This document shows, piece by piece, positions 30,029 to 39,395 of a stretch of DNA of 64,000 nt. A program made the position numbers and the translations under genes. The notes below the pieces were generated by a model. That model was not told the origin of the DNA and did no database searches. It was given only the letters and a program-made list of their open reading frames with translations. Origin of the DNA: Leptolyngbyaceae cyanobacterium JSC-12 (lineage in GTDB: Bacteria > Cyanobacteriota > Cyanobacteriia > Leptolyngbyales > Leptolyngbyaceae); NCBI GenBank assembly GCA_000309945.1, contig CM001633.1:456723-520722 (forward strand), given 5' to 3'. The first letter of the stretch is position 1, and each line of letters starts with the position of its first letter.

Positions 30029-31156
30029 ATGGTCGCAAACCCCTTTATTCCTAAAAAACTGGTGGGGCGTCAGGCAGAACTGTATCAAGTCAGTGCAGTT
30101 TTGGCAGCAGATGGCGATTTACTAATTGCAGGAGTTCCAGGGAGTGGGCGGCGCACGCTTGTGCAATCTGCGGCAGAGACAGTCGGAGCAAGAGTGATTC
30201 AAATTGACTGTTTGCGAGCAATCAACAGTCAGCGATTCCTGAATCTACTGGCAGAAGGAATTTTGTCTGTATTTAATTCAGATCCTGACTTGACAATCAT
30301 TCAACGCTGGATCACGGATCAACCCCTCATGTTAGAAACGTCTGCTGATGGACGTTATCGGCTAACCTGGCAGGTAACTCCCATGGATACCTGGCCAGTG
30401 TTTAAAGCTCTTCTGGCATTGCCGCAAGCGATCGCAGAAGCATTAAATTGTCGAGTTGTAATTCTATTTCAAAACTTTCCTCATATTCGTTCCTGGGATC
30501 GATCAGAAAAGTGGGAAAGTTACTTGCGCCACGAGATTCAACAGCAAAGTCGGGTGAGTTATGCCTTGATTGCAACCGTGGCTGAAAGTTGGGTACAACA
30601 AAGCACAATGCAAGTGATATTACTCGGTCCCGTCAAGCGCGATGATTTAAAACCATGGGTGGCAGAGGTCACCTCAAACCATGGGCTGGAGTTCGATGTA
30701 CCAGCCATGGAGTTGTTTCTAGATTACATTCAGGGCAACGTGGGAGATGCGATCGCACTACTGCGCCGCATATGGGTGGATGTCCAACTACACAGCCATT
30801 CCCTTTTACCAAATGCCAACTCCATCCAGGTTCGCCCTGCCCCACCAATATCTATCTCATCCAAACAAATTCACACCAGCGCCCTTGCTCTGGTCGAAGA
30901 TTTATCTCTCACTTTCGAGTCACTGCTGCTACTATTACCTTCAAGCCAGGTACGCGTGTTAGAAAGCCTTGCGCTCGACCCCACCGATAGTCCCCACTCA
31001 CGGGAGTATATTCAGAAACATCATCTGTCGCGAGGTGGCGGACTTCAGGGCGCACTCGCCAGCCTTCAGCAAAAAGGACTAGTCTATGGTCCTGAACACG
31101 GCTATCGCATCACGATGCCATTGTTGTCACTCTGGCTTAAGCAGCAGCTAGCCTGA
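30029..31156 (+). CDS. P-loop ATPase with C-terminal winged helix
   Basis: A 375-residue protein resembling archaeal-type AAA/STAND ATPases. LVGRQAEL and the Walker A motif GVPGSGRRT are at 12-45, a Walker B-like VVILFQNF lies near 150, a lid region follows, and the last 80 residues (SQVRVLESLALDP...LQGALASLQQKGLVY) look like a winged helix. The combination suggests an ATP-dependent DNA-associated or regulatory protein; the partner is unknown. It is transcribed separately from thiG, about 127 bp downstream. Confidence 0.75.
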   Translation: MVANPFIPKKLVGRQAELYQVSAVLAADGDLLIAGVPGSGRRTLVQSAAETVGARVIQIDCLRAINSQRFLNLLAEGILSVFNSDPDLTIIQRWITDQPLMLETSADGRYRLTWQVTPMDTWPVFKALLALPQAIAEALNCRVVILFQNFPHIRSWDRSEKWESYLRHEIQQQSRVSYALIATVAESWVQQSTMQVILLGPVKRDDLKPWVAEVTSNHGLEFDVPAMELFLDYIQGNVGDAIALLRRIWVDVQLHSHSLLPNANSIQVRPAPPISISSKQIHTSALALVEDLSLTFESLLLLLPSSQVRVLESLALDPTDSPHSREYIQKHHLSRGGGLQGALASLQQKGLVYGPEHGYRITMPLLSLWLKQQLA

Positions 31157-31283
31157 AGGAACCACCTTTATGAGTAAACTCTAGTGATTTCTCACCTTCT
31201 GAACCTGCAAGATTTACAATCCAAATTCGGTAGCAAGTCCAAAACGCTACCTTAGGGATCGAGAGAGGATTTTAATCAAGATC

Positions 31284-32111
31284 ATGCAGACATTAGAAAA
31301 ACCGTTGGAGCGCCCCCTCAATAATCCACTGGTGATCGCTGGGCGCACCTTTCAGTCTCGGTTAATGACAGGAACTGGGAAGTATCGCAATTTCGATGAG
31401 ATGCGACAGAGCATTGTAGCCAGTGGTTGTGAAATTGTGACGGTAGCAGTGCGCCGTGTGCAAACTAATGCTCCTGGTCATGAGGGCTTGGCAGAGGCAT
31501 TAGATTGGAAAACGATTTGGATGTTGCCGAATACAGCGGGCTGTCAAACAGCAGAAGATGCGATTCGGGTTGCCCGGCTGGGACGTGAGATGGCAAAGCT
31601 CCTGGGGCAGGAAGATAACAATTTCGTCAAGCTTGAGGTGATTCCGGATTCTAAATATTTGCTACCTGACCCCATCGGCACGTTGCAAGCGGCAGAGCAA
31701 CTTGTGAAAGAAGGATTTGCTGTATTGCCCTACATCAATGCTGACCCGCTCCTGGCAAAACGGCTGGAAGAGTGCGGTTGTGCAACTGTGATGCCGCTTG
31801 GCTCCCCAATTGGATCTGGGCAAGGACTGAAGAATGCAGCGAATATTCAAATCATTGTAGAAAATGCCAGGATTCCGGTAGTAGTCGATGCGGGGATTGG
31901 CGTACCGAGCGAAGCGGCGCAGGCAATGGAACTGGGTGCAGACGCCTTGTTGATTAATACGGCGATCGCCCAGGCTCAGAACCCACCTGCAATGGCATAC
32001 GCTATGAAGCTTGCAACCGAAGCCGGAAGACTGGCTTACCAAGCAGGGCGCATTCCTGTAAAAGCATTTGCCAGCGCTAGTTCTCCACTGACCGGAACAG
32101 TAGGGAGTTAG
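31284..32111 (+). CDS. thiG: Thiazole synthase ThiG
   Basis: A 275-residue TIM-barrel protein: [53 protein letters not shown] and the phosphate-binding [31 protein letters not shown]. ThiG forms the thiazole phosphate of thiamine from deoxyxylulose phosphate, dehydroglycine and ThiS thiocarboxylate. Here it is a single-domain protein, not fused to ThiO, and no other thiamine gene is adjacent. I found no complete TPP riboswitch upstream. Confidence 0.96.
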   Translation: MQTLEKPLERPLNNPLVIAGRTFQSRLMTGTGKYRNFDEMRQSIVASGCEIVTVAVRRVQTNAPGHEGLAEALDWKTIWMLPNTAGCQTAEDAIRVARLGREMAKLLGQEDNNFVKLEVIPDSKYLLPDPIGTLQAAEQLVKEGFAVLPYINADPLLAKRLEECGCATVMPLGSPIGSGQGLKNAANIQIIVENARIPVVVDAGIGVPSEAAQAMELGADALLINTAIAQAQNPPAMAYAMKLATEAGRLAYQAGRIPVKAFASASSPLTGTVGS

Positions 32112-32185
32112 AAAGCGGAAAACAGAAGGCAGGAGTTAGGAGTCAGAAACCGGAAGTTAGAAACCAGGAGTCAGGAGAAAAAAGC
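32110..32185 (+). repeat. Dispersed intergenic repeat
   Basis: Units such as gcaggagttaggagtcag and accaggagtcaggag follow thiG. They are the complement of the 9485-9618 family and the same type as the in-frame segment at 41612-41697. Confidence 0.7.
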
Positions 32186-32295
32186 TTTCTTTTGACTCCT
32201 TCTTTTCTTGGCTAACGAAAGATTAAGAAATTTACGAAACTTAGTGGCAATTTACGTCTGTTCCAGTTACGGTTAATAAAAATTGAGGATAGTAC

Positions 32296-32466
32296 ATGAG
32301 ATATACAGTAGAAGATGGCGGACGCTTAAATAACTTTGCAGTTGAACCAAAGATGTATAAAGCCGAGCCACCCACCCAATCCCAAAAGCGTAACTATATT
32401 ATCCTGGGATCGATTGGTGCTGTACTAGTTGGCTTGCTGGTGTTTGTCGCGGCGTCCGTCTCTTAG
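32296..32466 (+). CDS. psb34: Psb34 / Ssl1498-family photosystem II assembly protein
   Basis: A 56-residue single-span protein: N-terminal conserved GGRLNNFAVEPKMY, a polar linker, and a C-terminal hydrophobic helix (YIILGSIGAVLVGLLVFVAA). This matches the Ssl1498/Psb34 family, small thylakoid proteins related to high-light-inducible proteins that bind photosystem II assembly intermediates near CP47. The ATG fits the family start. A strong terminator follows, so it is monocistronic. Confidence 0.88.
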   Translation: MRYTVEDGGRLNNFAVEPKMYKAEPPTQSQKRNYIILGSIGAVLVGLLVFVAASVS

Positions 32467-32531
32467 CAACGATTGTGTGGCTGTTGTGTGTTCTCATCTG
32501 AGAAAGCATTTTGAGACTTGTAAGCTCGTTG

Positions 32532-32559
32532 GGTGTTGAAAAGTTCAACACCTTTTTTT
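32532..32559 (+). terminator. Intrinsic terminator after psb34
   Basis: A perfect 9-bp stem (GGTGTTGAA, loop aag, TTCAACACC) is followed by seven T, a textbook rho-independent terminator. Confidence 0.92.
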
Positions 32560-32591
32560 GCAAGGTTCATGGAGAATGGGGGATTTGCGAT

Positions 32592-34007
32592 TTAACTACT
32601 CTGCCCTTGCTGTAATTGCTGCATCAAACATTGAGCAATGCGTTGAGCAGCGCCCGGTTCACCCATCCGCCAGCGCCCGTTTTCGGCAATGCGTTGAAGT
32701 CGTTCAGGATTTTGTAATAGGTCACGGATGGCGATCGCAGACTGAGCAGGGTGATCAACCAGAATTACGGATTCACCTAGTAGGCGAGTTTGAGCCTCAG
32801 CAAACTTTTGGGTAAATTGGGGACCTTTTCCAGGAAAGATAATCGCGGGTTTGCCCAATCCTACAAACTGTTCGGTTGCGGTGCCCGCCATTGCGATCGC
32901 CCAGTTTGCCCAGTGCAAGCTATCGGTATACGCTTCTTGGGTCAGGACAAGGGTAACCTGTTGTCGGGTAAACCAGTGGGCATGCACCGCGGAAAAGTCA
33001 TGTAATGTGGAATCTTTCATTTGCGGCGGATGTTCGTGTACCTGCCAACCTTGCTCAACCAGAGCATAGATAAGGGGTTCCAGGCTTAGATTAGGCGAGA
33101 TTGCACTGACAAAGCTCAACGATTGATTAGAGAAATGCTCATTAAAACTATCGATCGCCTGCAAAATTAACTTCCAGTTTTCATAAGCTTCTGGAATTCG
33201 AGAACCTGGTAACAGTAAACCCCTCAGCCAATCTTGCTTACCAGGAGCAATTTCTGAAATTTCGGGAGAAGAGTAGAGGCTGCGAGTTGCATCTTCTAGA
33301 GTTGAATTCCAATTCCAGGTCCCCATCGGAACGGGAGTTGAGGAAAGCGGCGGTTGCCTCAACCGGGGCTGTAACCCATCCATCATGGGATTACCCAAAT
33401 CAAAGGCTGGAATCGACCACTTTTGCAACACTTTAGTTGTCAATGTATCACGGGGAAACACTGCATGGCAGCGTGCCCGACTCATCATCCAGCGTTCCCA
33501 CGGGTAGTAAACCGACCCAGACCAACTTTCCCAAATTGCATGGGGGAAAAGTTTCCCAGTTTCGTCCCGCAAATAGTATTCCGATTTTGCAGTACCAACG
33601 AAGGCGTACGGTGCTCCACTGAAATAGGCAATGAGTAATGGAACAATATCCCCGACTGCCAAAATGCTGCCACCTTGGGTTGCCCATTGCCGCACTGCCC
33701 GAAACTGTGCCAGGGTCAGTTGCAACAACCCCCCTCGAATATCCCTTGCAAACTGCCGCCCCCCATCCATATAAATGAACCCACCGGATGGCATCGCCTT
33801 TGCTGGACCAATCAGTGGCACTCCCAACTTTTGATACGTCCACCCTTCACCCACAAGGGGCAATGCTGCGAGTTTTGGTGCGTTTGGTAGTTGCTGAAGC
33901 GCTTGCAAAATTCGCACCCCAATCACATCTTCTCCATGACCGTTGCTAAGGCAAAGCACCCTTTCGGTTGCTGAATAACCTGACGATTGAGACAGCAATG
34001 ATTCCAA
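32592..34007 (-). CDS. Lipid-A-disaccharide synthase-related protein
   Basis: A 471-residue LpxB-like protein of GT-B fold: LCLSNGHGEDVIGVRILQAL at the N terminus, then GGFIYMDGGRQFARDI, GDIVPLLIAYFSG, LLLPGSRIPEAYENW, and the C-terminal AIAMAGTATEQFVGLGKPAIIFPG. It resembles a family usually annotated only as LpxB-related, common in cyanobacteria and of unknown substrate. It is clearly different from the LpxB-like protein at 7097. Stands alone, tail to tail with psb34. Confidence 0.82.
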   Translation of the reverse strand: MESLLSQSSGYSATERVLCLSNGHGEDVIGVRILQALQQLPNAPKLAALPLVGEGWTYQKLGVPLIGPAKAMPSGGFIYMDGGRQFARDIRGGLLQLTLAQFRAVRQWATQGGSILAVGDIVPLLIAYFSGAPYAFVGTAKSEYYLRDETGKLFPHAIWESWSGSVYYPWERWMMSRARCHAVFPRDTLTTKVLQKWSIPAFDLGNPMMDGLQPRLRQPPLSSTPVPMGTWNWNSTLEDATRSLYSSPEISEIAPGKQDWLRGLLLPGSRIPEAYENWKLILQAIDSFNEHFSNQSLSFVSAISPNLSLEPLIYALVEQGWQVHEHPPQMKDSTLHDFSAVHAHWFTRQQVTLVLTQEAYTDSLHWANWAIAMAGTATEQFVGLGKPAIIFPGKGPQFTQKFAEAQTRLLGESVILVDHPAQSAIAIRDLLQNPERLQRIAENGRWRMGEPGAAQRIAQCLMQQLQQGQSS

Positions 34008-34251
34008 CTCCCTGAAAACTGTATATTCTGAAAGATTTCTATTGGATAAGCCTACCCTAGAGAGGGCGTAAACGGCTTAGGTGGCAAATGCTCACTATAT
34101 CCTTCACCACCCTACAACTGATCTTCTACTTCGCATCACCCTCCAATAAGGTGATTTATTGTGATTACTGCTCTTACGGACTGCGATCGCCTGTGATCAG
34201 TTCCAAGTACATCCATTACCATCAGAAAGCATGGTCAGAAGAAACAGTTGA

Positions 34252-36477
34252 ATGACGGCTCGTCTTTCCTCCAACTCCCAATTTGTCTCTCTTGAGAGTG
34301 CGCTCAAGCATTACTTTGGCTATGATAGCTTCCGCCCTGGGCAACGACAGATTATCGAGAAAGCGCTGCAAAATCAGGATTTGCTCGTCGTGATGCCAAC
34401 AGGCGGCGGCAAATCTTTATGCTATCAGTTACCTGCGTTACTTAAACCAGGTTTGACCGTTGTGGTATCGCCTCTGATTGCGCTAATGCAGGATCAGGTG
34501 CAGGCACTTCAAGACAACGGCATTCCCGCCACATTCCTCAATAGCAGTTTAAGTGGAACTGAACTACGAGAACGAGAACGGGCAATTTTAGACGGCGAGA
34601 TGAAACTCGTTTACATCGCGCCAGAACGGTTACTCAATGAAGGCAGACTGGCGGGCTGGCTGTCCCAGGTATATGTTGCCGCGATCGCGATCGATGAAGC
34701 CCACTGCGTCTCCGAATGGGGACACGATTTTCGCCCAGAATATCGACAACTTAGCCAGTTGCGTCAGTGGTTTGCCAATGTGCCGATCATGGCGCTGACT
34801 GCAACCGCTACAGAACGCGTCCGATACGACATCATCGAACAACTCAATCTTCAAGACCCCGTTCTGCACGTTTCTACGTTCAATCGCCCCAATCTTTACT
34901 ACGAAGTTCGCCCCAAGCACAAACAATCCTATCGGGAACTACTCCAACTAATTCGGCAACAGGCAGGGGCATCAGGGATTATCTATTGCCTTAGCCGCAA
35001 GCGAGTCGATGAACTGACAACCAAACTCCAGCGAGATGGCATTTCTGCACTGCCTTACCACGCTGGCATGGACAATCAACTGCGATCTGAAAATCAAAGC
35101 CGCTTTATTCGGGATAACGTGCAGGTGATGGTTGCCACGATCGCCTTTGGCATGGGCATTAATAAGCCCGATGTGCGCTTCGTCGTTCATTACGATCTGC
35201 CACGCAACATCGAAGGCTATTACCAGGAATCAGGACGAGCAGGACGAGATGGTGAACCTGCACGCTGCACGCTTTTTTTTAGCATGGGTGACGTCAAAAC
35301 AGTTGAATTTCTCATCAGTCAGAAAGTAGACCCCAATACCGGCGAACCCTTGGAAGATGAACAGCGAATTGCCACCCAACAGTTGCGGCGAGTCATTAAC
35401 TATGCTGAAGCGACGGAATGCCGCCGGATTATTCAACTGGGCTATTTTGGCGAAACCTTTTCTGGTAATTGCGGCAATTGCGATAACTGCCTCCAACCCA
35501 AACCTGTGGAAGATTGGACAATTGAAGCCCAAAAATTTCTCTCCTGCGTAGCCCGAGTCAAAGAACGCTTTGGCATGAATTACGTAATTGATGTGCTGCG
35601 CGGCTCCCGCAATCAACGCCTACTGCAAAACGGACACGACAAACTCTCAACCTATGGCATCGGCAAAGATCACAGTGCGGATGAATGGCGAATGTTAGGG
35701 CGATCGCTGATTCATCAAGGGCTGGTAGAGGAAACCTCGGATGGCTACTCAGTGCTACGGCTGAACCAGATGAGTTGGGAAGTATTGCGAAAACAGCGAA
35801 CGGTAGCGATCGCGGTGCCACCTAAACCAACAGCAACCTCCTCCAATCAACCCATCAGTACCAATAGTCAAATTGTTACAGAACTCTTTCAACGCCTGCA
35901 AAAACTGCGAAAGCAATTAGCTGATGAACAATCCGTGCCGCCTTACGTCATATTTCAAAACACTAGTTTGCAGGAGATGGCAGAACGTCAACCTCTTAAC
36001 AGTCGCGACTTTGCTGCAATTTCAGGCGTAGGGAGCCGCAAACTTTCTCAATATGGGGAAGTATTTTTGGCAGAAATTCGAGCATTTCGAGTTGAAAAAG
36101 GACTGCCTCTTGAAACGGTGCCAGAGCAGGCAGTGAATTCTGCTCAAACAATTTGTGAAGCAACAACTTGTAATTCCTTAGATACTCATTTACTGACTTT
36201 GAAACTTTATCAACAGGGCTTGAAGCCATTTGAAATCGCAGAACAACGAAATCTTCGCCTGAGTACAATCACAACTCATCTGGCAGAGCTTATTGAGTTG
36301 GGATATGAAATTCCGCTGGATGAGCTGGTTTTACCCGCGCGACAGCAAAAAATTATAGACGCGATCGCAGCAGTTGGCGCAGACTCTCGTCGGCGCATTC
36401 GAGATTACTTGGGTGAGGTCTTCGGGTATGACGAAATTAACCTTGTGGTAGCGTGGTGGCGAAAGCACAACTCGTAG
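34252..36477 (+). CDS. recQ: ATP-dependent DNA helicase RecQ
   Basis: A 741-residue RecQ. Superfamily 2 motifs: Walker A MPTGGGKSLCYQLPALL, DEAH-box AIDEAHCVSEWGHDFRPEY, ALTATAT and QESGRAGRDGEPARC. A zinc-binding part (CRR...CGNCDNC) and RQC winged helix follow, then an HRDC domain (about 540-610) and a C-terminal HTH_40-like segment (LYQQGLKPFEIAEQRNLRLSTITTHLAELI). RecQ unwinds DNA 3' to 5' in recombinational repair and fork restart. Monocistronic, with an ATG at 34252. Confidence 0.96.
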   Translation: MTARLSSNSQFVSLESALKHYFGYDSFRPGQRQIIEKALQNQDLLVVMPTGGGKSLCYQLPALLKPGLTVVVSPLIALMQDQVQALQDNGIPATFLNSSLSGTELRERERAILDGEMKLVYIAPERLLNEGRLAGWLSQVYVAAIAIDEAHCVSEWGHDFRPEYRQLSQLRQWFANVPIMALTATATERVRYDIIEQLNLQDPVLHVSTFNRPNLYYEVRPKHKQSYRELLQLIRQQAGASGIIYCLSRKRVDELTTKLQRDGISALPYHAGMDNQLRSENQSRFIRDNVQVMVATIAFGMGINKPDVRFVVHYDLPRNIEGYYQESGRAGRDGEPARCTLFFSMGDVKTVEFLISQKVDPNTGEPLEDEQRIATQQLRRVINYAEATECRRIIQLGYFGETFSGNCGNCDNCLQPKPVEDWTIEAQKFLSCVARVKERFGMNYVIDVLRGSRNQRLLQNGHDKLSTYGIGKDHSADEWRMLGRSLIHQGLVEETSDGYSVLRLNQMSWEVLRKQRTVAIAVPPKPTATSSNQPISTNSQIVTELFQRLQKLRKQLADEQSVPPYVIFQNTSLQEMAERQPLNSRDFAAISGVGSRKLSQYGEVFLAEIRAFRVEKGLPLETVPEQAVNSAQTICEATTCNSLDTHLLTLKLYQQGLKPFEIAEQRNLRLSTITTHLAELIELGYEIPLDELVLPARQQKIIDAIAAVGADSRRRIRDYLGEVFGYDEINLVVAWWRKHNS

Positions 36478-36920
36478 AGATTAAGAAATACAACGCAAAG
36501 GAATGTTTATTTTTGTGTCAATCACAATGAACTAAAAATCACTTTCGATCTCAGCGCCCTTGCATTAGAAAGCCTTCAACAGTCCTATCCATAAACAGTT
36601 GAGGGATCAACAAAATCATCATAAAAGTGTATCGATAGATTAAAAAATAAATTGTTTTATTGCGCTACCAAGTTACTTGTTCACCGTCTTGCTTCAAATC
36701 ATTAGATTTCACTGGCTAAAAACACCAAAAAGCAAGATAGAATCCTCATATTTCTTGATTAAGAAATGTTTCACTCATGGTGACAAAAGTTAACAGCGAT
36801 CACTAGAAAAATGAACATAGATTTCATAGTATGAGTTCGGGTAAATACAACTCATTTACCGCATTCATACCGACCATCACGGTCAAAACTGTTGTTATTT
36901 TGCAATCATCAATTAAACTC
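36478..36920. promoter_or_regulatory. psbA upstream region
   Basis: About 440 bp of AT-rich sequence between recQ and psbA. It must contain the psbA promoter and 5' leader. An open frame continues 30 codons upstream of the psbA start but lacks family similarity. No certain -35/-10 pair or operator could be assigned. Confidence 0.45.
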
Positions 36921-38003
36921 ATGACCACAACGATTCAAAGACGCGAAAGCGGCAACGCTTGGGATCGGTTTTGCGAGTGGGTCACCAGCACTGATAACCG
37001 CCTGTATGTAGGTTGGTTTGGGGTGTTGATGATCCCCACCTTGTTGACCGCCACCATTTGCTACGTCATCGCCTTCATCGCTGCTCCCCCTGTGGACATC
37101 GATGGCATTCGTGAACCCGTCGCTGGTTCCTTGATTTATGGCAACAACATCATCTCTGGTGCAGTTGTCCCCTCTAGTAATGCCATTGGTCTACACTTCT
37201 ACCCCATCTGGGAAGCAGCCTCTCTAGATGAATGGCTATACAACGGCGGACCTTATGAGCTGATCGTTTGCCATTTCTTGATTGGTATCGCCTGCTACAT
37301 GGGTCGTCAGTGGGAACTGTCCTACCGTCTAGGTATGCGCCCCTGGATCTGCGTCGCTTACAGCGCACCTCTGGCTGCAGCAACCTCAGTCTTCTTGATC
37401 TACCCCATCGGACAAGGCTCCTTCTCCGACGGCATGCCCCTGGGCATCTCCGGCACCTTCAACTTCATGTTCGTGTTCCAAGCCGAGCACAACATCCTGA
37501 TGCACCCCTTCCACATGCTGGGTGTAGCCGGAGTCTTCGGCGGCAGCTTGTTCTCCGCCATGCACGGTTCCTTGGTGACCTCCTCCTTAGTGCGTGAGAC
37601 CACCGAAACCGAGTCACAGAACTACGGGTACAAGTTTGGTCAAGAAGAAGAAACCTACAACATCGTAGCGGCTCACGGCTACTTCGGTCGGTTGATCTTC
37701 CAATACGCGAGCTTCAACAACTCTCGTTCCTTGCACTTCTTCCTGGGTGCATGGCCTGTGGTTGGCATCTGGTTTACCGCAATGGGTATTTCCACGATGG
37801 CGTTCAACCTCAACGGGTTCAACTTCAACCAGTCCGTGTTGGATTCTCAGGGTCGCGTTGTTAATACCTGGGCTGATGTGCTCAACCGTGCCAACCTGGG
37901 GATGGAAGTGATGCACGAGCGCAATGCTCACAACTTCCCGCTTGACTTGGCTGCTGGCGAAATCACTCCCGTTGCAATGCAGGCTCCTGCAATCAACGGC
38001 TAA
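36921..38003 (+). CDS. psbA: Photosystem II protein D1
   Basis: A complete 360-residue D1 with start [20 protein letters not shown]; the in-frame ATG 30 codons upstream is not part of the family. Tyr161 (Yz), Asp170, Glu189, His190, His198 (P680 ligand), His215, Ser264, His272, His332, Glu333, His337, Asp342 and Ala344 (C-terminal processing site) are all present, so it should be a functional, oxygen-evolving D1 and not a rogue form. Residue 130 is Gln, the low-light (D1:1-like) state rather than Glu. Codon use is strongly biased to C-ending codons, unlike many neighbours, as in highly expressed genes. Confidence 0.98.
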   Translation: MTTTIQRRESGNAWDRFCEWVTSTDNRLYVGWFGVLMIPTLLTATICYVIAFIAAPPVDIDGIREPVAGSLIYGNNIISGAVVPSSNAIGLHFYPIWEAASLDEWLYNGGPYELIVCHFLIGIACYMGRQWELSYRLGMRPWICVAYSAPLAAATSVFLIYPIGQGSFSDGMPLGISGTFNFMFVFQAEHNILMHPFHMLGVAGVFGGSLFSAMHGSLVTSSLVRETTETESQNYGYKFGQEEETYNIVAAHGYFGRLIFQYASFNNSRSLHFFLGAWPVVGIWFTAMGISTMAFNLNGFNFNQSVLDSQGRVVNTWADVLNRANLGMEVMHERNAHNFPLDLAAGEITPVAMQAPAING

Positions 38004-38023
38004 TTTTCCAGTAATCTGACTTG

Positions 38024-38053
38024 AAAGGCGCTCTCCTTGTGAGGGCGCTTTTT
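38024..38053 (+). terminator. Intrinsic terminator after psbA
   Basis: The stem AAAGGCGCTCTC/GAGGGCGCTTT (with G-U pairs and a cttgt loop) ends in TTTTT, 20 bp after the psbA stop. Confidence 0.88.
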
Positions 38054-38398
38054 GCTGCGCAGTCAATCTTGTATCTAAGGCTGCCCCAACTCTAAGAGTT
38101 CAATAGTTTTACCTGTCCCTACTCCAGAATTGCATCAACTAAGAAAATTTGCTGAGGCATGAGAGTTAATTCTTGTAAGTATTTGAGAATTCCAACCGCC
38201 AGTATGAATCAGTTGAATTGGATTTGTCACTCTCATCATGCAGCTTGCAGCAGTGAGTACAATTTTTTCTAAAGCTTATAAAAATTGAATAAAGACAGGA
38301 CTGTTTACCAAATCTTATGCCAGTTTGGATAAATACATGATTGTTATCGACTGTTGTTGCCCATTCTAAGTAGAATCATCCGTGTGTGAAGTTACGCT
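38054..38398. other. Intergenic region upstream of the 38.4-kb pair
   Basis: About 345 bp, AT-rich, without a recognised gene, RNA or repeat. It presumably holds the promoter for the two-gene unit that follows. Confidence 0.4.
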
Positions 38399-38986
38399 AT
38401 GCCTAATCCTAATCTGCCCAGCGATCGCTTCCGTTCTGCGACTGATTTTCCTCAGTCAATTGCTCATCTCCCGCCCACAGAGGCAAATGAAATTTATACC
38501 GAAATGCGGGATTGTTTGATCTTCACGAATCGCAGTCGAGCACAGTTAGTGCGCCGCAATGAAGAACATAAGCAAAAAGCGCTGATTCTGAAAAGTGATG
38601 TCATTCGCTTGCAGGAAAGCATTGACCGATTGAATCGGGAGAAGCAATCTCTTGCTCAAAATCAGCAGAATACGATCAATGAGTTAGAGCAAGAACTGCG
38701 ATCGATGACGAGGCATTTGGATCAACTATCCAAGGCATTTGAAGATGTAGAAGATATCAATAGCGCAATGGGTGTGATGGCAATTCCCGGACGGTTTGCG
38801 CGATTTTGGCAAGCATTGAAAGCGCTGATCGTTTGGTGGCGAGAGGAGCATGCAGAGGATTCACTTACCAATTCCAGAACCTTGCCAGCCTCATTTAATA
38901 AACCTTTGAGCGAACAAGAAATCCGTGAAAATCCGCAGTTGGGCAGCGATCCAGCCTCTATCAATCGTTCTCTTTTAGACAGATAA
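38399..38986 (+). CDS. Unknown coiled-coil protein (first of a pair)
   Basis: I do not recognise this 195-residue protein. Residues about 45-120 form a long charged helix with heptad pattern (RNEEHKQKALILKSDVIRLQESIDRLNREKQSL, broken at about residue 90), a strong coiled coil. It is followed by an amphipathic, Trp-rich segment (RFARFWQALKALIVWW) that could associate with a membrane, and a polar tail. No signal peptide. It lies 5 bp before the next gene, so the two are one operon. Membrane tethering through the Trp-rich helix is an inference. Confidence 0.75.
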   Translation: MPNPNLPSDRFRSATDFPQSIAHLPPTEANEIYTEMRDCLIFTNRSRAQLVRRNEEHKQKALILKSDVIRLQESIDRLNREKQSLAQNQQNTINELEQELRSMTRHLDQLSKAFEDVEDINSAMGVMAIPGRFARFWQALKALIVWWREEHAEDSLTNSRTLPASFNKPLSEQEIRENPQLGSDPASINRSLLDR

Positions 38987-38991
38987 AAATC

Positions 38992-39375
38992 ATGGGCAAG
39001 AAGCGGATTACGCAACTGCTGGATCAACTCCAGAGCAATCATCAAGCCGAGCTACAAAATGCGGCGGCTATTTTCACCGTAGCGCAAGTAGCAGTGAATC
39101 AACTGGAACAACAGTCCATCGAAGAAGCGATCGCCCCTTTACCACCCGCTACTCCCATTGACAGACATGAGTTAAAGCGGCGATACGGCTCCTTTAACGC
39201 CTGTCGTGCCGCAGCCAGTAAGCAGGGCATCCGCTTTAAAAAAACACCAACCTGGGAGCAATTAGCCACAGCATTCGCCTATTTTGAAGCTATCCAGTCC
39301 CTAGTTCACACCTACCTCTCCCAACATCCCAGCACTCATTTGCATGGATTATCCATGGAATTTAAGGTTGATTAA
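38992..39375 (+). CDS. Unknown protein (second of a pair)
   Basis: I do not recognise this 127-residue protein. The N-terminal half is helical (KRITQLLDQLQSNHQAELQNAAAIF...VNQLEQQSIEEAI). The C-terminal half has RHELKRRYGSFNACRAAASKQGIRFKKTPTWEQLATAFAY, a basic helix-loop-helix that resembles small nucleic-acid or protein-binding modules. It follows the coiled-coil gene by 5 bp and ends head-on against the bilin lyase gene. Confidence 0.75.
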   Translation: MGKKRITQLLDQLQSNHQAELQNAAAIFTVAQVAVNQLEQQSIEEAIAPLPPATPIDRHELKRRYGSFNACRAAASKQGIRFKKTPTWEQLATAFAYFEAIQSLVHTYLSQHPSTHLHGLSMEFKVD

Positions 39376-39395
39376 AGTAACGAATTGACTCCAGT

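Noticed and set aside
31157-31283. TPP riboswitch before thiG
   Set aside because: An accttctgaacctg stretch resembles the pyrimidine-binding part, but the ctgaga element and stems are missing.
36831-36920. N-terminal extension of D1
   Set aside because: D1 proteins start at MTTTIQ or similar; the upstream codons are leader sequence.
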